Positions 23,501 through 31,020 of a DNA stretch of 64,000 bases are shown here, piece by piece. A program made the position numbers and the translations under genes. Every line of letters starts with the position of its first letter. Position 1 is the stretch's first letter. Origin of the DNA: Enoplolaimus lenunculus. Lineage: Eukaryota; Nematoda; Enoplea; Enoplida; Thoracostomopsidae. The notes beneath the pieces are model-generated. The model was given only the letters and a program-made list of their open reading frames with translations. It was not told the DNA's origin and ran no database searches. The stretch is taken from contig JASANG010003130.1 in NCBI GenBank assembly GCA_030248215.1, forward strand, positions 372,001-436,000, given 5' to 3'.

Positions 23501-26500
23501 CGTACGTGAGTAATTTGCGTACAATACCGCACCGTAACGCACGGTGACTGACATCGCCGGACGGTAACGGATGGCACGGGACGTCTTCAGAAGTATAGCG
23601 CCACCGTTATTCTTAACAAAACGGTATTATCACCATGACAAAACTATATGTTTTGATACGTTTCAGGAGGCACGGTAGAAAACACAAAAGAAGTCGCGGG
23701 GTGTCATATGTTGAACACCAAAGACTATGTCGATGTACTTTGGACGACAATTGCTGAAATTCCAGGTTAACAATTTTGTCAAATTTTAAAACCAATTTAG
23801 GCTCTTGTACACTTTCGCCACATTTGGCTAATGTAGAGTGACACACAGAGTATATAAGGTCGTAGGATGTCGCAATGGACAGTGTTTTTAATTTGTCTAC
23901 GCGAACGCCCACAGTGGCGTTATATCCTCTTTCTACTTTATCTATCTATCTTTATCTATCTGCGTTTTGGCTTATTGTCAGGTTTGGTTTAGATTTAGGA
24001 AAAGGCTTACTGTATACCTAAGACTTTGCCTAAACCTGAGTATTAACGTTTACGTTGAGGGAAATGTGTAAGAGCACAAATTTACGTTGCAGGTATTTTT
24101 ATTAACATATAAACAGATTTTGTGTTAATATAAGGATTACACATTTTAGCAGGTTATAGCTCGCCAACTTTTACAAGTTTTGGGCTTACGAAGGGGGTTA
24201 GCTATACCCAGGGTGCAACCGGAATTAATTTACCGGAACCGGAATTTGGAAAAATTGCAGAAAGCGGAACCGGAAAATGAAAAATACATGTCGCCGAAAA
24301 ATTCATTTTAATTTTCTTTTTTGCAGTATTATTGGTGGTGAAATAACCCTAGTTGGACATAGGTATTCACATTATCTGCTGTATTTCAGACTTTTATAAT
24401 TCACGGAAGCGAAATCTACCTTCGATGGTTTATTTTCGGCGACGGTCAAGGCTTATATACTGTACGAATGAAATTATTCAATTTCTATCGTCATTTTGTA
24501 TTTTTGTAAAATATCTTAATTCCCAGTGACCAAATTTTAATACCGGAATTTTTAATTCTAGTAACAAATTTACGCGAACCCGAACCGGAAGGTGCAGAAA
24601 TACCAGAATCGGAATTCCGGTTGCACCCTGGCTATGCGTAAAGATATTTACGAGGCGTTTTCCTAAGCCTCAGCCGTAACTGTAATTGATGGGTAAGGGT
24701 ACCAAAAGCCTGCATTGAGTTCATTAATACACGACCTTCTTCTAGCATATGACGATAGTTGGGGACTTTTTGTTTGGGTTTTCAGGTTTGATTTTCACAG
24801 TATTTGTGATAGAAGTCATCGGGCGGCGGAATACTCTGGCTTTAGATTTTCTAGTGTTCACAATTTTCACGTGGGCACTGTTCGCATGCATCGGCAGGTA
24901 TATAATAATAATAATTTATAATTCTGGTGACCTATGTATAGAACAGGGACAGATCGTTTTCCGTCGGGGCCGTAATAGAGTCAGTTTAAGCTTTAGACTA
25001 ACTTTTTTTGCTTAGGCTTAGGCTTTGGCTTTGGCTTAGGAATAGGCTCATCCTTACGGTTAGGCGTAGGCTTAGGCTTAGGAATATGCTTATACTGCTG
25101 TTCCGGCCCTGTATTATACATTGGTCATTCTGGTTGTGACGTTGTTATAAGGTGGAGCAAAGATTTTTTGCTTCTGTTTTTACTGAACTAAAATTAATTT
25201 TTAGCTTGGATTTTTTTGTTTTATTTACGGGTGAAAAACTTAACAGATTTGCTTGCGTTGAAAAGTAATAGCCAGGAAGACGCTAAATATGTCCTGTTGT
25301 CAAAAGCAGCTTTGTGGTATTCAGGACCACAACCTTAAATATCTGGCAGGTTTATACCAGAGACCGGAACCGGATATTAAGACTATGTGTGTTTGCCGGA
25401 TATTAAACCGGAACCGGACATTTGGTCGCATCCTGGTGACGAGCTCTGTATATGTCCTTTGCAGTTTTGGAAATTATCAGATGTTAGCATAACCTAAACT
25501 TAGGATTATGTTTAAGGTTTGATTTATTTCTTGGGTTGACACTGGATACCGGAATCGAATACGGATGTCGATTTTTGCCGGATATTACACCGAACGCGGA
25601 TGTCCCGCGCATCCTTGGATGCTGGTGCAGAATTTCAGTAACGATCAATTTGCCGTGTATTAATTTCAGGACCACGTTGACCGCATTTATTTTCGTCGCA
25701 CGGGCGTTCATATCAGCTGCGTTTCAAGCGGCGTATGTTTACACTCCAGAGGTTTGTTGCTTACGTTTCGTTTGCCGGTAAAAAATTTTGAACAGTCGCT
25801 AAAATTGGTTATTTCGACCGGTGTTTGGTTCGTTAAAAACTGCAAATGTTATATGATTTTTAAAAATTGTCACAACACCGTTGTTTGTAAACATTACCAA
25901 AATATAACTTGAGTATCATAACAAGAAATTCTTAAATTATTTTATATGAAAAAGATGTCCGTTTATGTTTGAATGGTTTACAGGTTTATCCGACAATAAC
26001 TCGCGCCGTCGGCCTTGGGTCAAGCAGCGGAATGGCTCGTGTGGGAGCAATTATAACTCCATTTGTGGCTCAGGTGAGTCTACAGTGCTCTTGCAGCTCG
26101 AGCTCAGCGTATAATGAGCATAATTGAAATCAGGGAATACGTTAAGTTGCCGCAATCGTCCGGATTCTTTTGTACGATTGAGTCTTGCGTTTCACTTGAA
26201 CAGGGTTTATATATCGCGTCTGTGATTTGTTTGTTTCTGTTTTCGAATATCGTAGACAGCTGGTGGATCCCTAGTCAACATTAATGAAATTATTGCCCAC
26301 CAGGAGCGAAAAAAGTCGTTCAAAACTTTGCTGGATAATTATTGGCAAACAATATAATCTCAACTCTATAATTAATGACCAAAATGACAATATTTCGTAG
26401 TGACTTTTATTCGAAATTATAGGAATACTAAGAAACATGATTATATACTATCAAAACCCTTGTTGGAACAAAATTAAGGAAATTTTAAATTTATATACAA

Positions 26501-27448
26501 TTAAATACTAAATTAGTATGATTAAGTGTTGGTTTTGTCGAAATATGCATTTAAATATGGTTTCCGGGAGCTACCAAAAGGATATATCCGGTAGCGTCCA
26601 CGTTATCTATGTATCAGTAATATATTTTGTGTACGATTTCTCTTAGGTGATGCTCAAATATTCAGCTAATATGACTATTGGTATATATGGTGCGGTGTCG
26701 TTGGTGGCTGCGATTGCGTCACTGTTATTGCCCATTGAAACAAAAGGACGTGCGCTGCAGGTAAAATTTTTCATTGTCTGTGTAATAATTGGTTTTTTGG
26801 GTGCATGTAAAGATCAGGGGCGAAACGTTTTTCAGCGGGACTGTAATAGAGTAACCATAAGATTTAGACCAATTTTTTTTGTTTACAATCAAGCATAGGT
26901 ATATATGAGCTCATTGTTACGCTCAGGCTTATGCTTAGGCTTAGGCTAGTTTCTCTGTGCACCGTTGTGTAATAATTGTTAAACTTTACGTCAGATTGAT
27001 TTAATTTAAAAGCAACCTCTACGTACCCGTAGCCAGCTCACCTTGCTGACGGGGCGACTAAAAAAATTTTCAGCTTGGGCATACGACGGGTTGCGATGAC
27101 TTATAAGCAAGGTTGAAAATTTTATAGGAAGCAAAAATTCTTTCAGTGGGGTTGAGCCCCCATGGCTCCCTTCTGACTACGGGCTCAAAGCTCCACTAGA
27201 AAACGGTTTCTGTTGTACCGGTTTCCTATTCTCAAGAATGATGCTGGTTATGTTATCTTCTGGTTTGCTGACAACTTGTAAACCAATCTTGACGACTCGA
27301 CATTTGTTGCGCATCGCTATGCTTAGACTTAGGATTATGTATGTTTTGGATTAGGCTTAGGCTACCGTCGAGCGACAAGCTGTGTGGACGAATAATTGTT
27401 GTAGATTCGTTTTATTTACAGGATCATCAAGTGTCTTCCGTTCATTAA
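8322..27448 (+). CDS. SVOP: SVOP, synaptic vesicle 2-related MFS transporter (16 exons)
   Basis: Twelve-pass major facilitator protein of the SV2/SVOP branch. In vertebrates it sits in synaptic vesicle membranes, and its substrate is still unsettled. Sixteen exons with GT-AG borders join in frame: 8322-8583, 9103-9188, 9655-9753, 10805-10876, 13095-13219, 14885-14948, 15487-15612, 18718-18849, 20825-20904, 22196-22272, 23667-23765, 24786-24897, 25670-25751, 25984-26073, 26647-26760, 27422-27448. The total is 1,647 nt, or 548 residues plus stop, which as I recall is the length of the human protein. Family marks: [20 protein letters not shown] before TM1 (97-116), [11 protein letters not shown] after TM2 (163-173), PESAR after TM6 (281-285), IEVIGRR in the second half, ETKGR after TM12 (533-537). 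The long luminal loop between TM7 and TM8 is present but short. Introns run 232-3,105 nt and are loaded with MITEs. The least certain part is the first exon. Confidence 0.94.
8885..9050. mobile_element. GACAATTTGTCG family with TTAGGC core, in SVOP intron 1
   Basis: caatttgacaattcgccgca on one side and cggcaaattgtcgtagattc on the other, with degenerate TTAGGC units between. Related to 12885-13070 and 56225-56440. Confidence 0.45.
9103..9188 (+). CDS. SVOP: SVOP exon 2
   Basis: Residues 88-116, reading [17 protein letters not shown] and on into TM1. Acceptor ttttag, donor gtaagc, ends in phase 0. This stretch is one of the most conserved in SVOP and anchors the identification. Confidence 0.93.
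9385..9522. mobile_element. CAAGTTTTTGCAG family MITE, in SVOP intron 2
   Basis: Left cccaattcatatgtgcaagt, right gcaaaaacttgtatatcaga. The core has tgcaaattgcagctgcgag, shared with 27536 and 44103. Confidence 0.55.
9655..9753 (+). CDS. SVOP: SVOP exon 3
   Basis: Residues 117-149, beginning [13 protein letters not shown] (end of TM1 and luminal loop). The [11 protein letters not shown] block is diagnostic of SVOP. Acceptor tttcag, donor gtaagt, 33 whole codons. Confidence 0.95.
9768..9925. mobile_element. GTAGCCAGGG family MITE, in SVOP intron 3
   Basis: Left agcgtagccgagggggg and right aaaccctggctacg are inverted versions of one another. It begins 15 nt after exon 3. Confidence 0.45.
9949..10452. 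mobile_element. hAT-like CAGGGTGTAACCGG element
   Basis: Left end cagggtgtaaccgggtattg, right ttccggttgtaaccttg. The interior is shared with 29133-29651 and 31967-32369. It contains a (TTA)n run at 10181-10202. Confidence 0.6.
10181..10202. repeat. (TTA)n microsatellite
   Basis: Seven TTA units inside the hAT-like element. Confidence 0.9.
10805..10876 (+). CDS. SVOP: SVOP exon 4
   Basis: Residues 150-173: TM2 followed by [11 protein letters not shown], the MFS motif A loop between TM2 and TM3. 24 whole codons between tttag and gtacg. Confidence 0.95.
11061..11339. mobile_element. long-TIR MITE, AACGCGTGCCGGGTACATTC family, copy 1
   Basis: Left acaagcgtgtacaactaggt, right gggtacattcttttctccac then gcatacacttgt, in inverted order. 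Matches 17419-17694. Confidence 0.7.
11530..12250. repeat. about 173-bp satellite, four to five copies, in SVOP intron 4
   Basis: The phrase tttttgggtgcgaggaatct recurs near 11582, 11750, 11925 and 12185, with a truncated copy at 12100. Each is preceded by attagggttacaagcaa and followed by aactgtctacaaacctt, gataatttaatagttagcta. Copies differ by many substitutions and some deletions, so the array is not young. Confidence 0.85.
12550..12745. mobile_element. CAGGGGCGTARCCAG hAT-like MITE
   Basis: caggggcgtaaccagcgttt on the left, gggtggctacgcccttg on the right. A family end is also present at 49855. No clear target duplication. Confidence 0.5.
12885..13070. mobile_element. GACAATTTGTCG family with TTAGGC core, before SVOP exon 5
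   Basis: ctacgacaatttgtcgccag and gccgacgaattgtcgacatg face one another across taagcctaagcctaagta. Ends about 25 nt before the exon 5 acceptor. Confidence 0.5.
13095..13219 (+). CDS. SVOP: SVOP exon 5
   Basis: Residues 174-214 plus two bases: TM3 and TM4, ending [11 protein letters not shown]. The donor is gtacga inside tcgtacga. It is required by the phase of the next exon, since tc|t restores Ser. Confidence 0.92.
13245..13376. mobile_element. GTAGCCAGCTCACC family MITE, diverged
   Basis: acatagccagaggttccacg to agattagctggctacgagc. It begins 25 nt past exon 5. Confidence 0.4.
13812..14331. mobile_element. hAT-like CAGGGTGCGACCGG element, perfect target duplication
   Basis: Ends cagggtgcgaccggatatcc and ggatccggtcgcaccctg type. 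Flanked on both sides by CATGGAAG (13804-13811 and 14332-14339), an exact 8-bp duplication as expected for hAT. Subterminal CCGGTTCCGG arrays on both arms, non-coding AT-rich middle. Confidence 0.93.
14402..14798. mobile_element. hAT-like CAGGGATCGACCGG element, perfect target duplication
   Basis: Ends cagggatcgaccggatatt and atccggtcgatccctg. Exact 8-bp duplication CCTTCCGC at 14394-14401 and 14799-14806. Lies 62 nt from the right duplication of the previous element and 86 nt before exon 6. Confidence 0.93.
14885..14948 (+). CDS. SVOP: SVOP exon 6
   Basis: Residues 215-236, [20 protein letters not shown], the TM4-TM5 loop. Vertebrate SVOP has [16 protein letters not shown] here. Acceptor tttag, donor gtatgt. 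Confidence 0.94.
15487..15612 (+). CDS. SVOP: SVOP exon 7
   Basis: Residues 237-278: TM5 ([17 protein letters not shown]) and TM6 ([16 protein letters not shown]). Acceptor tttcag, donor gtaagc, 42 codons. Confidence 0.94.
16157..16235. repeat. (AAT)n-rich microsatellite in SVOP intron 7
   Basis: Runs of aataataataat broken by aaaatacaagtagt. Confidence 0.85.
16709..17288. mobile_element. AGGGGCGT family element with TTAGGC units, duplicated in tandem
   Basis: Two direct copies (16709-16982, 17001-17288). Each starts near aatgtta..ttaggggcgt, carries cctaagcctaag units and ctagaatctaaacc, ends acgccc..taaaagtaacatagg, then a shared tail with gaaatttctgaaggggccgt and ccgctagt. A third copy without the tail is nested at 29286. 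Confidence 0.75.
17419..17694. mobile_element. long-TIR MITE, AACGCGTGCCGGGTACATTC family, copy 2
   Basis: Left acaagagtaagtgcgcaact with ggcgttgcgtttttggccga. Right aaaaacgcaacgcgtgccgg to gcatactcttgt. Confidence 0.75.
17705..18097. mobile_element. hAT-like CAGGGTGCAACCGG element
   Basis: Ends cagggtgcaaccggaatt and attccggttgcaccctg. The flanks cagtatgc / aagtatgc match at 7 of 8. Same family as 24209-24630. Confidence 0.88.
18225..18500. mobile_element. TAGGGATGTGCCGATTAATC hAT-like element, one end
   Basis: Opens tagggatgtgccgattaatc then ggcatcggtatcgg and continues in line with the full copy at 22281. The right end is not found. Confidence 0.55.
18535..18692. mobile_element. GCGCTATACTT family MITE, diverged, just before SVOP exon 8
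   Basis: cgccggacgccgtcacgcgc and a right end aagtatagcgcaaccctaag, 26 nt before the exon. Confidence 0.45.
18718..18849 (+). CDS. SVOP: SVOP exon 8
   Basis: Residues 279-322. [14 protein letters not shown] carries the PESxRY sugar-porter-type motif that follows TM6, then the cytosolic central loop. Acceptor ttacag, donor gtaagt. The 3.1-kb intron before it is the longest in the gene. Confidence 0.93.
19095..19475. repeat. 34-36-bp minisatellite in SVOP intron 8
   Basis: About ten units of the type GATTGGTTGGTTTGCTCACT followed by attttaagagcaat. The central units are nearly identical and the edges are worn. Confidence 0.9.
19605..19672. mobile_element. GCGCTATACTT family MITE, right arm
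   Basis: gataccgcacgatgatggac and a terminus acaagtatagcgctacccta. The left arm is not found. Confidence 0.4.
19814..20610. mobile_element. hAT-like element with a second element nested in it
   Basis: Left end caggtgcaacgggaattccg. The right arm carries ttccgattccggtataa units and ccagttgcg, with the very terminus worn. ACAGGAAC stands at 19806-19813 and again at 20611-20618, an exact 8-bp duplication. The element at 20071-20444 lies inside it. Confidence 0.65.
20071..20444. mobile_element. CAGTGATGGGCA hAT-like element with ACCGAGAC arms
   Basis: Left cagtgatgggcagtcatggt, then accgagaccgagact arms; right gaccgaaactcacatctctg. Flanks actctaaa / accctaag agree at 6 of 8. Confidence 0.75.
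20825..20904 (+). CDS. SVOP: SVOP exon 9
   Basis: Residues 323-348 plus two bases: [20 protein letters not shown] and the start of TM7. Acceptor ttttag, donor gtaaga; Trp349 is split by the intron. Confidence 0.92.
21002..21371. mobile_element. hAT-like CAGGATGCGACCGG element
   Basis: Ends caggatgcgaccggacatt and ataaccggacgcaccatg. The flanks gtacatac / atacatac match at 7 of 8. Sits in SVOP intron 9. Confidence 0.85.
22196..22272 (+). CDS. SVOP: SVOP exon 10
   Basis: Residues 349-374 plus one base: [20 protein letters not shown], the end of TM7 and start of the luminal loop. The donor gtaaaagt lies wholly inside the 8-bp target duplication of a hAT-like element that begins at 22281. Confidence 0.93.
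22281..22713. mobile_element. hAT-like TAGGGATGTACCGATTTAAT element at the SVOP exon 10 donor
   Basis: Left tagggatgtaccgatttaat with repeated ggcatc arms, right ttggtatcggcacatttcta. Flanks gtaaaagt (22273-22280) and ctaaaatt (22714-22721) agree at 6 of 8. The left flank is also the splice donor of exon 10. Confidence 0.82.
23070..23205 (-). repeat. dispersed repeat with AGCTTCTCATGACCTTCC
   Basis: ggtcatgagaagctcaaata then tgcaaaaatttgagaaattg. The same text is found inverted at 46860 and, diverged, at 4930 and 47345. Confidence 0.5.
23411..23605. mobile_element. GCGCTATACTT family MITE, nearly whole
   Basis: Left tagggcagcgctatacttgt, right cagaagtatagcgccacc. The arms are built of CCGTCCRTCACC and its complement around a cgtacgtgagtaatttgcgt centre. 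Ends about 60 nt before SVOP exon 11. Confidence 0.75.
23667..23765 (+). CDS. SVOP: SVOP exon 11
   Basis: Residues 375-407 plus one base: luminal loop then [15 protein letters not shown] leading into TM8. Acceptor tttcag, donor gttaac. The loop is several residues shorter than in vertebrates. Confidence 0.92.
23801..24075. mobile_element. GCTCTTGTACACTTTCGCC family MITE
   Basis: Left gctcttgtacactttcgcca, right gagggaaatgtgtaagagc. The core has diverged TTAGGC-like units. In SVOP intron 11. Confidence 0.7.
24209..24630. mobile_element. hAT-like CAGGGTGCAACCGG element
   Basis: Ends cagggtgcaaccggaatta and ggaattccggttgcaccctg. Flanks gctatacc / gctatgcg agree at 6 of 8. Confidence 0.85.
24786..24897 (+). 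CDS. SVOP: SVOP exon 12
   Basis: Residues 408-444 plus two bases: TM8, the second motif-A loop ([13 protein letters not shown]), and TM9. Acceptor ttttcag, donor gtatat. Confidence 0.93.
24936..25119. mobile_element. TTAGGC-core MITE, AACAGGGCCGGA family
   Basis: Left gtatagaacagggacagatc, right ctgttccggccctgtattat. The middle is repeated ttaggctttggcttaggaat. In SVOP intron 12. Confidence 0.8.
25340..25618. mobile_element. two fragments of CCGGAACCGG hAT-like elements
   Basis: 25340-25436 ends ttaaaccggaaccggacatt, tggtcgcatcctg. 25545-25618 has ggataccggaatcgaatac and a catccttg end. Both lack a matching left terminus. Confidence 0.5.
25670..25751 (+). CDS. SVOP: SVOP exon 13
   Basis: Residues 445-472: TM10, reading [17 protein letters not shown], nearly the same as in vertebrates. 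Acceptor tttcag, donor gtttgt. Confidence 0.95.
25984..26073 (+). CDS. SVOP: SVOP exon 14
   Basis: Residues 473-502: [20 protein letters not shown], then TM11. Acceptor ttacag, donor gtgagt. Preceded by the shortest intron, 232 nt. Confidence 0.95.
26647..26760 (+). CDS. SVOP: SVOP exon 15
   Basis: Residues 503-540: TM12 and the ETKGRALQ end motif. Acceptor tcttag, donor gtaaaa. Confidence 0.94.
26804..26975. mobile_element. TTAGGC-core MITE, diverged copy, in SVOP intron 15
   Basis: atcaggggcgaaacgttttt, gactgtaatagagtaa, then gctcaggcttatgcttaggc. Begins about 45 nt past exon 15. Confidence 0.65.
27025..27186. mobile_element. GTAGCCAGCTCACC family MITE
   Basis: acccgtagccagctcaccttg to ttctgactacgggctc; terminal inverted repeats about 14 bp. 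In SVOP intron 15. Confidence 0.65.
27300..27412. mobile_element. GACAATTTGTCG/TTAGGC family, fragment
   Basis: atgcttagacttaggattat and ggattaggcttaggctaccg, then gacgaataattgttgtagat. Ends 10 nt before the last SVOP exon. Confidence 0.4.
27422..27448 (+). CDS. SVOP: SVOP exon 16, C-terminal tail
   Basis: Eight codons (DHQVSSVH) and TAA after a ttacag acceptor. In the family a short tail follows ALQ, so a tiny last exon is expected. There is no sequence similarity to rest on, only phase and position. Confidence 0.65.
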   Translation, partial: DHQVSSVH

Positions 27449-27535
27449 ATAATTTATTCAAATTGTGAAGTCGCTGTGATCGAACCATTGTTGCCGTGCG
27501 CCATCATATCATATCAAAATTCAACTTCTTTTTCT

Positions 27536-27665
27536 TGAGTCCTATTCACACGTGCAAGTTTTTGCTGAGAGAACTTGCAGCTGCAAATTGAACGCAGAAG
27601 TTGCATTTGTTCATCAGCCAATGAGAACGCGGCTGCAATAAATTTAGTGAACTTGTATAGTTATT
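27536..27665. mobile_element. CAAGTTTTTGCAG family MITE
   Basis: gagtcctattcacacgtgca followed by agtttttgctgagagaactt. It shares its left end with 44103. Confidence 0.5.
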
Positions 27666-27952
27666 CACACATGTGAACTAAATTCCTAGCTATGATTTTT
27701 GACGAATTATTTGCAACTACAGGTTTTTCGAATTGGATTTTAGACAAACCCTGCAAGTGTAAGTTGCTGCGTTGTTTAGGGCTTAAGATTCGGAAAATTA
27801 TGAAATCTCACAATAAGCGATAATCAAATTTGTGATGTCAAATAACTCGATACAGTATGAAATACCCAACCGCAGCCGGAGTGGCAGGGGGCTCAGTCCT
27901 CACAGAAAAAGTACGACCCTCTCCCTCGAAAAGTTTAGGTCTTTTTGCAAAA

Positions 27953-28109
27953 TAGGTAGCCAGTTCAGCTGGTTAGGGGCTTAAAACTTTCTATCACAGA
28001 AGCATACAGAGGTTGTCAGGTGAGTTATCAGGGCAGAAATATTTCTAGAAAAAACGTACAGTTTCGCGGGGGGGCTGAACCCTCCGGCCCCATTCTGGCT
28101 ATAAGCCCT
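27953..28109. mobile_element. GTAGCCAGCTCACC family MITE
   Basis: aggtagccagttcagctggt and cccattctggctataagccc. The middle has ggggggctgaacc, like the 27.0-kb copy. Confidence 0.5.
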
Positions 28110-28890
28110 GATGTTCATTTATATACAGTGAGAGTTGTATTTGACAATAGGCCCCTGAGCAAATTGGAATGAATGTAAAGCATTCAAGACATTTTGTGTA
28201 GTATATATACTTGTATGAAAGTTATCAAATTTGATCAGGAAATTCTGGCAGTCTTGATATGCTACCCATTTGATGTTGCGGGTGAAAATTTTACAGCAGC
28301 TTTCCTGAGTACCTATGCTGTTTCTGGTGCAGTTTGGAAACATATTCGTTTTTCATGACCTTTTCGGGGCACTTTAACTTCTAGTATAGTAGTTTTTTTG
28401 TGATACTAATGAAGAAGTTATGTTGTTTGTGCTTCGCTAAAATTAATTTATTCACGTTTATGTCATAATGTATCGCAAATAAATTTATGATGTGTTCTTG
28501 ATGACACTTCGTTGATTTCGGAGCAGGGGTGTAGTGCAAAGAAGGATTTCAAACACTAGCCATCCAAACATCAGAGGATACGGTATAACAAATTATTCTA
28601 AAGCCTGTAAACGATTCCGGTAGATATTTTGTTTATGCTTGAAGGTATTTTTGATATATAATTTTCAGAAATACTGTAGGTCCATGGATGGAACCTCTCG
28701 TTACGAATGATTTACTATTCGTTTGGTCATAGTTTTGATGGATCCCGGTTTGTGGTGGGCCTGTAAAATAGTAAGCTTAGGTTCTACACTACACTAGGAA
28801 TACACTTTTCGACGCTTAAACTTAGGCTTAGTTTAGTTTCAGGCTAGGATTAGGAACAGTGGTCTCTTGTATGGGATGCGTTTACCATCA
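28110..28890. other. intergenic, no gene seen
   Basis: AT-rich with no supported exon. Short TTAGGC-like text at about 28770-28855. Confidence 0.55.
28478..28483 (+). terminator. possible SVOP poly(A) signal
   Basis: AATAAA about 1 kb past the SVOP stop. An ATTAAA overlaps the stop itself at 27444. Which one is used cannot be told from sequence. Confidence 0.25.
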
Positions 28891-28897
28891 CCTCTCA

Positions 28898-29064
28898 GAA
28901 GGGTACAACCGGAGGTGTGCTGCCGGCTCCGGCAGAAAATCGGCCTTTGGCTGCGGCAGAAAACCGGCCTCCGGCTTCGGCTCCCGTAGAATTTTTCCCA
29001 TCTCGGCTGCTGCAAGTTTCGTTGACCTCCGGTTCCGGTATTTTTCACCTCCCGTTGCACCCTG
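28898..29064. mobile_element. short hAT-like element with CCGGCTCCGG arms
   Basis: Left aagggtacaaccggaggtgt, right cacctcccgttgcaccctg. Internal units read gcggcagaaaaccggcctcc. Confidence 0.65.
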
Positions 29065-29132
29065 GCACAGTTATGGGAGCTTTACGTTTGCACAGGGGGC
29101 TATGACGTTTTGTAGAGATGTATACTGTACTG

Positions 29133-29651
29133 CAGGGTGTAACCGGAAATCCGTTTGCGTTTACAGTAAAAATCGGTGTTTGTTTCCGTTTCCGATATAA
29201 AAATAACGGAAATTCTGTTATGTTCAAAATTACTTGTAAATGTTTAAAACGAAATAAAAATTATGAAATTCATCCAAAATCTTAAAAATTACGACCAATG
29301 TTACTTCAAGGGGCGTAACAGTGAATTAAGCGTATTCCTAAGCCTAAGCCTAGCGTTACAAAAATGAATTCCTAAAGCCTAATCCTAAGCAAAAAAATTT
29401 AATCTAGAATCTAAACCTACTATTTTGTAGACCCACCAGATGGACGTCCCTTAAAGTAACATGGGCCAAAATTTCGATGCATCAGTCATTTTTTCTTTGG
29501 AATCTTTGAAAAACTGGTTAATATATGCACGACTCAATTGTCTTCGCAGAAAAATAAAACATTTTTGAAACTTTTATATCCGTCTTTCGTTTCCGTTGTG
29601 CTCATCACTATCCGTTTCCGTTATTTTTACTATCCGTTTACTTGCACCCTG
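29133..29651. mobile_element. hAT-like CAGGGTGTAACCGG element, perfect target duplication, with nested insertion
   Basis: Ends cagggtgtaaccggaaatcc and gtttacttgcaccctg. Exact 8-bp duplication CTGTACTG at 29125-29132 and 29652-29659. An AGGGGCGT-family element is inserted at about 29286-29470. Confidence 0.92.
29286..29470. mobile_element. AGGGGCGT family element nested in a hAT-like element
   Basis: accaatgttacttcaagggg to ccttaaagtaacatgggcca, with cctaagcctaagcct and ctagaatctaaacctac inside. It interrupts the aaaaatt|tcgatgcatc text that is continuous in the related elements at 32160 and 33110. Confidence 0.8.
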
Positions 29652-29723
29652 CTGTACTGTGTATACGCTGAACAATTGCTACACCGTACTTCGCATACAC
29701 AGTTACAATTTTTGCTCATAGTA

Positions 29724-29860
29724 TACTCCAGTGTGTAACCGGATATTTGTTTCCGTTTCCGGTATAAATCGGTGTCCGTTTCCATTTACGATTCCGTTAT
29801 AAAAGTTGGTGACTTTCTGAGTGTAGGAACAAGCTTGATTTTTTGGTTAAATGACAGCAA
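29724..29860. mobile_element. hAT-like CAGTGTGTAACCGG element, left end only
   Basis: cagtgtgtaaccggatattt then gtttccgtttccggtataaa. No right end found downstream. Confidence 0.5.
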
Positions 29861-30148
29861 AATTTAAACGGAAAACAAGTTTTGGTTGAAATATTGAAAT
29901 TACGTAGAAATTAGTGTATAATTTGCATCAATTAGTTAAGCATAAAGTTTATTACTTGGGTAAACGACTTTTAGATTTGAAATACACATCTCTCGTTGAA
30001 ATACATCTCTGTCCATCTACTCTGGCCCTGGGTGTGGACAAAGCGAGGGATAGCGAATTTATCACTCCCGAAATTTTTAGACAACTGAGAAAAAGACACT
30101 TTACAGGCTTAAAATAAAAGCCTTTACATGACGTTATGCTGCGTTCAT

Positions 30149-30777
30149 ATTATAACTGGGGCGACCAGGATCACGTTTTATCCCATGTTGATTCGACGTC
30201 AACATAAAATTTTGCGAACTAAATAGCGGGTAATACGACAAAATGTGAATGTCACATGATATTGGTTTACAAATCACGGATCTCATGCGACCATCGTCTA
30301 CAAATAGCCATATGTCATATGATACAGCGGGACATTTATGCGAATATCATATGATATTCCGAAATTCTACTAAATATCATGTGATATTGTGCAGGACAAT
30401 GCAGTTTTTGCACACTAATAAAACAGTAAAAAGTTGGATAATGTAGCATTAAATCATTTAGAAAGTTGAATTAGCTCCTACGTTTCTGGCGAACATTTTC
30501 CCAAAATATATTCCTGAGGACAAATAATTCAAATTTCATATTTTAGTATCATATGACATTCTACAGGATATTCAGGCAAGTTTACCACAACTGGGCAAAT
30601 ATTCTTAAACATGTCATATGATATCGGCAGACAGAATTTGGAATATCATATGATATTGCACTACAAACAGTGAACGTCACATCAGGATAGCAGACAATCG
30701 AATCAACGTGCAGACAAAATGTTGCCCGTTATTGTAATAGGGGTAAAACGTGTTCCAGGCTGCTCCAGTTATAACGT
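30149..30777. mobile_element. TIR element with many CATATG palindromes
   Basis: Left tataactggggcgaccagga then tcacgttttatccc. Right ggggtaaaacgtgttccagg then ctgctccagttataa. Between them the palindrome ATATCATATGATAT and close variants recur about ten times (for example 30297-30315, 30345, 30375, 30548, 30613, 30646). Paired subterminal text (cagacaaaatgttgcccgtt against gcgggtaatacgacaaaatg) extends the arms. No coding capacity. Confidence 0.78.
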
Positions 30778-31020
30778 AAACCCCGCATTATGCCACCCCC
30801 CCGAAATAAAATTCTAGCTACGTGGCTGACTCGGATATAATGCTAACAACATTCTCTGATGCTAATTAAAATGTGGTTACAATTATAAAAACAGCCTTAA
30901 TAAATTTTATTGTCCTGATACAAAACTAGCCATATTATCCATCTCTCGTCAACAATGTCATATGCACTTGATATTGCGCAAAATTACACATGTGAATACA
31001 CCCTAACAAATCGTTAGAAG

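Noticed and set aside
28839-29227. Frames around 29 kb on both strands
   Set aside because: They coincide with the CCGGCTCCGG and CAGGGTGTAACCGG elements and have no splice context.
30290-30660. CRISPR-like array from repeated ATATCATATGATAT
   Set aside because: Repeats are short palindromes at uneven spacing in animal DNA and lie within a TIR element.
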